Assembly (NCBI GenBank): GCA_002150815.3
Contig: NDFF03000317.1
Coordinates: 310,001-374,000, forward strand
Direction of reading: 5' to 3'
DNA: 64,000 nucleotides
Origin: Grammothele lineata
Lineage: Eukaryota; Basidiomycota; Agaricomycetes; Polyporales; Polyporaceae
Part shown: positions 57,017-64,000 of the stretch, one piece after another
Layout of the letters: each line of letters opens with the position of its first letter
Position numbering within the stretch: position 1 is the first letter of the stretch
The notes under the pieces: model-generated
Databases searched by the model: none
Told to the model about the DNA's origin: nothing
The model's input: only the letters and a program-made list of their open reading frames with translations
Translations under genes and position numbers: made by a program

Positions 57017-57391
57017 CTACATGACTATGCGCGTCACCATCTGCTGGCCTGCTTCCAGGTCTGCCAAGCATTGGAGCGCGCACGCTTTGTTAGACTCCGG
57101 ATTGTTGGACGGGCTGAGTAACGCGAACGTAACCGTTTTGCGGACAAGCCAGGTCGGCGGCCCGATTACGATCATGTACGTGATACCAAGGTAGGGGCCT
57201 GTCCCCATAAAACGAAGGTTGTTACTGACTGAGTTGATTTTGAACGTGAAGGAAGTGCCATCGAGATCGAATCTGACTCCCTCCCCAGACGACGCCCTGG
57301 GGCCGAAGAAAGTATTCCCATCGATGGTATTGTCATTGATGAGACGCTTGGTGTACTGAATGAAGGGAGTAGGATCGACGTCTAAGGCCAT
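57017..57391 (-). CDS. Hypothetical protein, 124 residues
   Basis: Intronless frame from an ATG at 57391 to a TAG at 57017. It starts MALDVDPTPFIQYTKRLIND and contains VRFDLDGTSFTFKINSVSNN and a hydrophobic stretch YLGITYMIVIGPPTW. No signal peptide. Not recognised. Composition looks protein-like (alternating hydrophobic strands, an FDLDG/FTFKI beta-type segment), but there is no independent support, so it could be a fragment. Confidence 0.4.
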   Translation of the reverse strand: MALDVDPTPFIQYTKRLINDNTIDGNTFFGPRASSGEGVRFDLDGTSFTFKINSVSNNLRFMGTGPYLGITYMIVIGPPTWLVRKTVTFALLSPSNNPESNKACALQCLADLEAGQQMVTRIVM

Positions 57392-57888
57392 GCTTGTGTA
57401 GCTTTATGACACACGATCTCTGAAGGTGTGTTTCTGCAGTTAACCTCAGGTTACATTGGTCACATCTGGCGAGCGGTCTTGTACTCACGACTGAGAACGC
57501 CACGAAATCGAGGGCAGTGGGGAGTACTTAGGCTTGAAGGGGGTAGCGAGCCAGAAGCAGCGACTCGACCTTCAACATATAAATACATGGGGAGTCTTTT
57601 AGTGGGAAGATCGATGAAAGCGACAAACCCGAAATGGTTTACTCTCAAGTCATTTTCAGCTCCGACTCATGCGAATGTGGTCGCCGTGACCCGTTCAAGG
57701 CGTGAGCGGCTTTGTGGCGGATTTGGCTATCCGGTCCGCCGGTCCGTCGACCGCAAAAGCTCCCACGGTTTGTCTTGACGGTAAATCTACCCTGGCCCAC
57801 ATATATATGCATGTAGCCTCTGAGATCAGAGTAGCGTATCACCTTCCCCCAACCTTCCCCCGTTTCCAACCACCGAACCTCATCCACC
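57392..57888. other. Intergenic, divergent promoters
   Basis: About 500 bp. AT-rich elements at 57578-57585 (TATATAAA type) and about 57799-57808 (ATATATAT) may serve the two flanking starts. Confidence 0.4.
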
Positions 57889-59035
57889 ATGTCCAATCTC
57901 CTATCCGATATGGAAGAGGTCGACTTTGGTGATTTTGACCAAGAGGGAGTTACAGAGTGGCTCTTGCGCCACCCTGAAATCATCCGGAGAGGGGTCTCGC
58001 CCGCCATGATCGCTCTTGTTAGTGCATCTTCTCTCCACTACTATCCAATGCTAACAGTACCTTTCTACATAGTGCGCAGTATTTCAATCTAACGAGAAGC
58101 CGAGGTCGCGCTACGTATTCAAGATTGTGATGAATGGTTCGAACGAGGCTGACATCTATGAACTCCTCCTACGCGATCGTCACGACCCGGCCAATCACAC
58201 CCTCCCCTGCATGGTTGATCGTACCTTACCCAAGATACCACTTCTTGTACTCCCTTTTGCGTTTCAAGCTAGTTTCGGAATAATGAGCTATCGCATGCTT
58301 TACGACTGTATGGACCAGATCTTAGAGGTTTGTGATTGTTTTCGATTCCTTGGAGAGCCACTTAACCCTCCGTTCGCAGGGCCTTGAATACATGCACAGG
58401 CGATACATTGCCCACATGGCACGTGTGGTTTTTCATAGGCTATCCTGTATGCTCACAATCCTTATCAGGACATACATGATGGCAATGTGCTTCAAGCCGA
58501 CAATTGGACACTACCCGCGCACGAAGACACCCTTCAGATTCAAGCGTGGCGTGTTTATCTTATCGACTTTGCATTTTCCCGCCATTTCGAGCTCGGACCT
58601 GGACGTCAGCCCGCGGTTGAGCTGCCCGACACGAACTGGCCGCGCCCACTAGAGGGAATAACCCGCTTCGATCCGTATGCTTGGGATGTCTTCCAACTCG
58701 GAAAATGTTTCGACATCATGATACGCGTAGGTCATCCATTCCTACGCATATATCTTACTGTGACCTCGGCTGATGCAGGGCCTACACAGTGCGCAGCGAT
58801 GAATGAAAAACGATCGTCGCCGCGGCTGGTACGCTGGTTCGCCCGGTGGCTGACCGGCGAAGAGCGGGAAGGTTGCCCGGGCACTACTACTGGCGTGTGC
58901 ATCTGTCGCCCGACAGTTCGTCGCGCTATGCGCGTCTTCCGGCTGCTCAGATACCCCCTTCTTGTACAGGACGTGTGTGAGCGAGCACTCCTGTACATTG
59001 CAGCGCTGTTTCGTCGTCCCCGAAAGGCCGACTGA
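57889..59035 (+). CDS. Protein kinase-like domain protein with degenerate motifs
   Basis: Exons 57889-58017, 58073-58327, 58380-58418, 58469-58726, 58790-59035; 308 residues. C-lobe landmarks: LEYMHRRYIAHMDIHDGNVL corresponds to the catalytic loop (HMD for HRD, with Asp and Asn kept) and VYLIDFAFSRHFE to the DFG region (DFA). The end, LVRWFARWLTGEE ... CRPTVRRAMRVFRLL, resembles the last kinase helices. No glycine-rich loop is visible in the N-lobe. This is the pattern of the diverged kinase-like families of Agaricomycetes; activity is doubtful. Intron 3 (58419-58468) looks GC-AG (ATG|GCACGT). Intron 4 (58727-58789) is 63 nt and stop-free, so it may be retained; using the nearer AG at 58777-58778 would truncate the protein at 58802. 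Confidence 0.65.
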
Positions 59036-60123
59036 ACCCGTAGTAGGCACGGACTCATGAGGCTATTGTAAGACTGCTTCGCTCGCTCGCTCATTAGTTT
59101 AAGGTCGCATCTCAAAGCCATACATTCATTGTACGGTATATCTGAGAGATGTGGGTTTGATAGCGAACAAAAGCTATATAGACACCTCACTACGGACGGT
59201 AACCACGCTACAACACACTGTGCGGAAAGCGACCAGCAGATGGCCCCATGGCTCTCCCACCGACTCACTGAATAAGCTCCCCGGAGAAACCAGGAGAACC
59301 CATCGTGACGGTTCCAGGTGGCTTGACCTCTGGACAAGCAGCTTTCCTCAATATCGAGTCGCCGAGAATCCCACGGCCCCATCATTTCCGCCAGGCGACT
59401 GGCTCGGAGCCACAACTGAATTTTTCTATGTCAGTACTGCTATCCCGACTCTTAAATCTCAGACGCACAAACTCTATGCTGAACAAGTGGGATCTACTTG
59501 CAGAAATCGCCGAAACTCGTATATCAAGGTGTGGTAGTGGTCCTCACGTGAGTACCAGAACTCCTGCCAAATACGGCCATGTACGTCATCGAGTGTCGAA
59601 GTCTAATGCATTACCTGCAGGCCTTGAACGTTTGAACCTCGGCTCCAATCTTTCTCGCTCAAATTCTTGGCCTTTATATTAGCCCAGAACATAACGTGTC
59701 ACGCCGCGCACATGCCATCGGCGACGTCCAGCTGCGCGAGAAGGCTCGGACGTCTCGACTTCCACTAAGAATCGCCTAAATCCGCCTTACTCTCGTTCCG
59801 CCACTCAAGGTGAGTCCGCAAGCTCGGTGATTACCTTCACGGCATCCCTCGACACTATGACCCGGAGCAGGTGCGCGTCGGGGTTTTCGAACGGGCGCGA
59901 ATCACTCCCTGCTCGCCGCTGCCCGGTCATATGAGGGTCATAAACACTCATTGACTCACGCCGGCCTGGGGCACCGCGACAGCTGCCGCGCGGGACGTTC
60001 TGCGCGGATGCTTGTGACTAGTGTCCGCCTGACCGCACACCTTCCCCGCCGCACTTGCGCCCGCGTTTTGCTCCAAGATCGAAGCTCGCGTCCTGCTTCC
60101 TTTCTCTCGGCGGCACGGGGCAG
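59036..60123. other. Intergenic before the cerato-platanin tandem
   Basis: About 1.1 kb. The part from about 59579 onward belongs to the duplicated unit. Open frames on both strands have no recognisable domain. Confidence 0.5.
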
Positions 60124-60130
60124 TATATAA
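60124..60130 (+). promoter_or_regulatory. TATA box of cerato-platanin 1
   Basis: TATATAA lies 125 bp upstream of the ATG at 60255. The equivalent element is conserved in the second copy. Confidence 0.6.
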
Positions 60131-60254
60131 CCTCCTCGTTCTTGGCCTCTTTACGCCAGCCCCACACCCCACCCTGCGCGCGGCGACTCCATCCCACCTC
60201 CAGCGGTCAGCTCACATCTCTACGACAGCGGCAGTCCTACCAGCAGACCATACG

Positions 60255-60796
60255 ATGCAGCTCCTCCGTACCGCAGTGACCGCCGCCGTCGCCGTGTTCC
60301 TATTCCCCGACGTCACCCACGCGCAGGCGGCACCCCAGAACGCGTCCGTTTCGTTCGACCCGGTGTACGACAACCAAAGCGGAAGTATGGACACCGTCGC
60401 GTGCTCGGATGGGCAGAACGGGCTGATCACCCGGTTCGGTACGTACCCGCGTTGCCGCTCCAGCTGGACGCTAGCATAGCATCTTCGAACGACGGTTGAC
60501 CCTCGGACTCCGCTCGCGCAGGTTTTCAAAACTTCTCCCAGATCCCCAACTTCCCCTTCATCGGCGGGGCGCCAGCCGTAGCGGGCTTCAACTCGGCCGC
60601 GTGCGGGACGTGCTGGAATCTGACCTTCCAAGGCACCACGATCAGCGTCCTCGCGATCGACGCCGGCGGCAAGGGCTTCAACATCGCCCTTGAGGCCATG
60701 AACAACCTCACGAATGGCGAGGCAGCCGAGCTTGGGCGCGTCAACGCAACCGCAGTCCAGGTCGACTTTAGCGTGTGCAAACTGCCGCACGCCTGA
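60255..60796 (+). CDS. Cerato-platanin family protein 1
   Basis: Small secreted fungal protein with a double-psi beta-barrel (expansin-like) fold, able to bind chitin oligomers and often recognised by plant hosts. Exons 60255-60438 and 60522-60796; 152 residues. Signal peptide MQLLRTAVTAAVAVFLFPDV then HAQAAP. The mature chain carries family motifs VSFDPVYDN, GSMDTVACSDGQNGLI, IPNFPFIGG, CGTCWNLTF and IDAGGKGFNIALEAMNNLTNG. Four conserved cysteines (VAC, AACGTC, VC) give the family's two disulfides. It lies upstream of a tandem paralog. Local role, in wall remodelling or surface activity, is inferred. Confidence 0.93.
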
Positions 60797-61802
60797 GCGC
60801 TAGTACCACCACACTGGCAGAAGAAGGCCTGAGGAAGTAAGGAGGGGTACCTGCAGTGGGTAGACAACAGGTACAGTTTGATTTGCACTGTGGATTATAC
60901 TCGGGACATCGCACGTTATGGACCGCGTGTTTGTACGAATACGCTACTTGAAGGACTTCTCGGGACAGGTGTACGCTGTATGACGTCATCAGTACTCTTA
61001 GGGGCTGTACAAGTTGTCTTTAGCTCGTGCATATACGCATATTCGTTTGAATCTCCATCAAATGCTGGACACCAATGTTCGAGGACAACTATTTATGCAG
61101 ATTCTATTCCTGTGTATGTTTCTGTCCCTGTGACATTCTGTAGCGTTTAGCTCATCTCTCCTGACGCATCAATACGTCGGACAAGACTGCTACCAAAACC
61201 GGTAATGTACATCACCGAGTGTCGAAGTCCACTTATATAACACGCAACCTCGGCCCCAATCTTTTTCGCTCATATTCTTGGCCTTTATTTCGGTCAAGAA
61301 CATCAGGATGCCCGCCGCGCGCATGCGGCCGGCGACGTCCAACAGCGCGCGAAGACATCCCGACGTCCAAGAACCGCCAAAAACCTCCTCATTCCCGTCC
61401 CGCCCCTCATGCTCGGAAGCAGATGCGCAAGCTCGGTCGTTACCCTAACGGCATTCCTCGACACTGCGATTCGCACCGGGCGCGCCTCGGGGCTTCCGAA
61501 GGGGCGCGAACCCCTCCCCACTCGCCGCCGCGCGGTCATATGGAGGTCATGGGCCCTGCGCCCGCCTTCTAGTGTGTGCGTTCTATGGCGGCGCGCGGGC
61601 GCGGCGCGTCCCAAAACACTCACGCCGCCCAGGGGCGCCGCGGCGGCTGTCGCGCGGGACGTTCTGCGCGGACGCTCGTGACTTGCGTCTGCCTGGCCGA
61701 ACGCCTTCCCCGCCGTCCCTGCGCCTGCGTTCTGCTCCACGCTCGAAGCTCGCGCGTTGCTTCTTTCTTTCTCAGGGGGCACTTGGTGAACCCGGAGCGC
61801 TG
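60797..61802. other. Spacer between cerato-platanin copies
   Basis: 3' flank of copy 1 and promoter of copy 2, mostly inside the duplicated units. A minus-strand open frame (61303-62451) runs through here but lies antisense to copy 2 and is composition-driven. Confidence 0.5.
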
Positions 61803-61808
61803 TATATA
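61803..61808 (+). promoter_or_regulatory. TATA element of cerato-platanin 2
   Basis: TATATA at the position equivalent to the copy 1 box, 116 bp upstream of the ATG at 61919. Confidence 0.55.
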
Positions 61809-61918
61809 GCCTCCCCGCTCTTGGCCTCTTTACGCCCGCCCCACGCTCCACACCCGTGCGCGGCGACTCTAGCTCCCCTCCAGCGGCCTCTGCGACAGCA
61901 GCCCTCCCGGCAAGCGAC

Positions 61919-62457
61919 ATGACTCGGATGCAGATCCTCCGCACCGCCGTCGCCGCCGCGTTCCTCTTTTCCGCGGCGCAGGTGCAGGCAGCGCCCCAGG
62001 ACGTGACCGTTTCGTTCGACACGACGTACGACAACGCGAACGGGAGCATGGACAGCGTCGCGTGCTCAGACGGGCAGAACGGGTTGATCAACCGGTTCAG
62101 TACGTACCCGCGTTGCAGCCCCAGCAGGAGGCCTGTGTATCCTCGAACGACGGTTGACCCCCGGACCCCGCCCTTGCAGATTTCACAATCTTCTCCGACA
62201 TCCCCAACTTCCCCTCCATCGGCGGCGCGCCGGCCGTGACGGGCTTCAACTCGCCCGGGTGCGGGACGTGTTGGAACTTGACCTTCCATAGCCAAACGAT
62301 CATGGTGCTCGCGATCGACGTCAGCAGCCCCTCGACCTTCAACATCGCGATGGGGGCTATGAATATTCTTACGAATGGCCAGGCGGCCGATCTCGGGCGC
62401 GTCAACGCGACGGCGGTCGAGGTCGACTTCAGCTTGTGCGGGCTGCCGCACGCCTGA
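61919..62457 (+). CDS. Cerato-platanin family protein 2
   Basis: Exons 61919-62099 and 62180-62457; 152 residues. The start is the ATG at 61919 (MTRMQILRTAV); the in-frame ATG at 61928 is the position matching copy 1. Signal peptide ends near QVQAAP. Motifs: VSFDTTYDN, GSMDSVACSDGQNGLI, IPNFPSIGG, CGTCWNLTF, IDVSSPSTFNIAMGAMNILT, VDFSLCGLPHA. The intron is at the same position as in copy 1. It differs from copy 1 in the segment after CSDGQNGLI (NFTIFSD against GFQNFSQ) and in the SSPST loop replacing GGKG, which is the most divergent part of the family fold. Confidence 0.93.
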
Positions 62458-63286
62458 GCGCTACTAGCTGGTACAGGAGGGGCTGAGGAAGTCGGGGGGA
62501 GGGGTACCTGGATGGACAACGGGTACAACTTGAGTTTCTCTGCGGACTATGTTCGGGGCAAACGCACGTCATGGACTATCTTTGTACGAGTACGCTGCTT
62601 AAAGGACTTGTCGGGACGGGTGTACGCTGTATGACGTCATCGGTACTTTGGGTTGTACGAGTAGTTTTTGGCCCGGGTCTACATGCGCAATCTTTTTGGA
62701 CTTCCACCGGATGCCAGATACTGAGGTTTGAGCCCGAGGATGCGTGACTTATTCTGGGAACGATAGATCGCCGCCGATATGTCTTGTTAATTCCGTTTCG
62801 TTGTTTGGCTTTATTCATCGTGACGGCGTCGTCTGTATGCGCACCTAGTGAGCTATTGTACAGGAAAGGAGGGATAAACACACACCATAGTACTGTGCCA
62901 GCTTGGCGATGCTGTCCTCCTACCGACTCTCTTCACGTCTTATATCACGGCGTATGCACCGCACGCAGAGCAACTGTCAGCACGTATCCGTAGCAATGTT
63001 GATTCATGCATTCAGCGAACACGTCAGACGAAGTGGAGGAAAAAGCCAGTGATACAGGGTATTACAGACATTGAAACAAAGGGCAGGAAAGTACAGCAGA
63101 GAAACAGCAAGAGTGATGAGGTAACGTGTGATGAGAACTCGAAAATGGACGGATGGGCGTGGTTGGCGATCAGGAGACGGCTGTATGCGTCTATGGCGCG
63201 TGGGTGTAAGTGACGGAATAACTCAGAACTCGTGTCCATCCATGGCGCAGGGGACTTCTGGGCGTGTGGAAGGGAAAGTGCGTTCC
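62458..63286. other. Intergenic, convergent 3' ends
   Basis: The first ~260 bp belong to the duplicated unit. The rest holds no recognisable feature. Confidence 0.5.
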
Positions 63287-64000
63287 TCAGTAGTTGGAGA
63301 GCGCGAGGACGAAGATGTTGGGCGCAGAGTACCCGAGGCGGGCCTTGGCGTAACCGTCCTTGCGCGCGAGCTTGTCGAAGAAGACGCGCTCGCGCAGCCA
63401 GTCTGCGATCGTCGCGCGTCAGCAAGTTTGCGCGGCGGAGAGGCAATAGAGGCGAATGGGGATAGGGCGGGGGGGAAAAGGGAGGGAAGAAGAAAGGCGC
63501 ACTCACCGACTCGCCGGAACTGCGTCGGCGCGACCTGCGGGGTGTAGTACTGCTGCCAGCCGCCTGCGCTCGTCGCCGCGGACGCGTACCGCCTGACCTG
63601 CTCCTGCAGCCGCGGTGGGAGCGAGTCGAACTCCTTCTCCGTCACCATCTTCTCCGCGTACCTGTGCGAATGTGAGCAGGGCGTTCCGCGTTTCTCGGAG
63701 GCGCGGGGAATGCGAATAGGGGTGGGGAAACAGGGAGAGTAACAAGGGGAAAGCGCAGCACAGCATGAAACGGGACCGACGAGGGTGATCGCAGGCACGA
63801 TCGCAAGGGTGGAGCGAGGGCGGGAACGCGCATATCGATGCATTAGGAAGGGACTCACTCCTTGTAGAGCGTCGTGCAGACGTCGCCGAGAGTCACGCCC
63901 TGCGGGTTCTTGATCATCGTGCACCAGGGGCTGTACTCGGTGATGACGATGAGCTCCTCCACGCGGGGCATCGTCGCGGGCTCGTCCTTGGCTGTGAATG
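63287..64000 (-). CDS. DUF6699-like basidiomycete protein, 5'-truncated
   Basis: Three exons visible: <64000-63859, 63661-63507, 63402-63287, ending in TGA. Visible protein: TAKDEPATMPRVEELIVITE, YSPWCTMIKNPQGVTLGDVC, EYAEKMVTEKEFDSLPPRLQ, and the C-terminal VDWLRERVFFDKLARKDGY followed by ARLGYSAPNIFVLALSNY. This ordered pattern (RxxELxIITEYSPWCT, VTLGDVCTTLY, terminal WLR..VFF..L.R) matches the basidiomycete-expanded DUF6699 family as I remember it. No function is known. The start lies beyond the window; the first bases could also include an intron acceptor (CACAG near 63993). Confidence 0.75.

Larger units (their letters stand above)
59579..61070 (+). repeat. Tandem segmental duplication, unit 1 (cerato-platanin)
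   Basis: Promoter, gene and 3' region align along their length with unit 2 (about 61205-62723). Shared marks are CATCGAGTGTCGAAGTC near the left edge, TTCTTGGCCTTTAT, the TATA region, both exons, and GGTGTACGCTGTATGACG in the 3' flank. Point changes and small indels are scattered throughout. Boundaries are approximate. Confidence 0.75.
61205..62723 (+). repeat. Tandem segmental duplication, unit 2 (cerato-platanin)
   Basis: Counterpart of unit 1 at about 59579-61070, direct orientation, with about 130 bp between the units. Boundaries are approximate. Confidence 0.75.

Noticed and set aside
61303..62451. 382-residue minus-strand frame across the second cerato-platanin gene
   Set aside because: It is antisense to a convincing spliced gene, with Arg/Ala-rich composition typical of shadow frames in GC-rich DNA.

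Overview
This 64-kb window is nuclear DNA of a filamentous basidiomycete, most likely a wood- or litter-inhabiting Agaricomycete (Polyporales-like; this placement is inference). The evidence is the gene style: GC-rich coding sequence, many 48-85 nt GT-AG introns (a few look like GC-AG), genes on both strands, and families typical of these fungi (cerato-platanin, PL14-type lyase, HET-domain, F-box/LRR and DUF6699-like proteins). All gene models were built by hand from splice signals and frame arithmetic. No transcript or database evidence was available.

Layout. 1-2.3 kb: 3' part of the NatC auxiliary subunit NAA35/MAK10. 2.8-5.0 kb: a bifunctional HMP(-P) kinase/TenA thiamine protein. 5.2-6.9 kb (-): endonuclease III (NTH1). 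7.1 kb: a tRNA-Gly(CCC), identical to an inverted copy at 20.05 kb. The ~13 kb between these tRNAs holds three paralogous secreted PL14-type polysaccharide lyases (8.5, 14.4 and 17.7 kb) and a HET-domain gene (10.8-12.9 kb, -), separated by long gene-poor spacers. 20.5-22.9 kb: a Rap1-like telomere protein (BRCT + Myb). 23.2-25.1 kb (-): F-box protein. 25.7-26.6 kb (-): SAM-dependent methyltransferase with a His-rich head. 27.4-28.4 kb (-): a Ypt1/Rab1 GTPase. 29.5-31.1 kb: a secreted aldose 1-epimerase. 31.8-35.9 kb: translesion polymerase REV1.

36.2-36.7 kb (-): a small secreted protein with two CxC motifs. 38.6-41.8 kb: a type I membrane protein with furin-like cysteine-rich repeats. 42.7-43.5 kb (-): an unknown secreted protein. 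45.8-49.2 kb: an OPT oligopeptide transporter with 19 exons. 50.4-50.8 kb (-): a small Thr-rich secreted protein. 52.6-56.6 kb: an M1 zinc aminopeptidase with about 23 exons, including microexons. 57.0-57.4 kb (-): an unknown 124-residue ORF. 57.9-59.0 kb: a degenerate kinase-like protein. 60.3-62.5 kb: two cerato-platanin genes inside a ~1.5-kb tandem duplication. 63.3-64.0 kb (-): the 3' part of a DUF6699-like gene.

The genes do not form one pathway. The window mixes conserved housekeeping genes (NatC, thiamine, base excision repair, Rab, REV1, Rap1) with fast-evolving secreted or self/non-self genes (PL14 array, HET, cerato-platanins, CxC and Thr-rich proteins). The latter sit in the gene-sparse stretches and show recent duplication. 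I saw no transposon with intact coding capacity, no rRNA and no CRISPR (not expected in a fungus).
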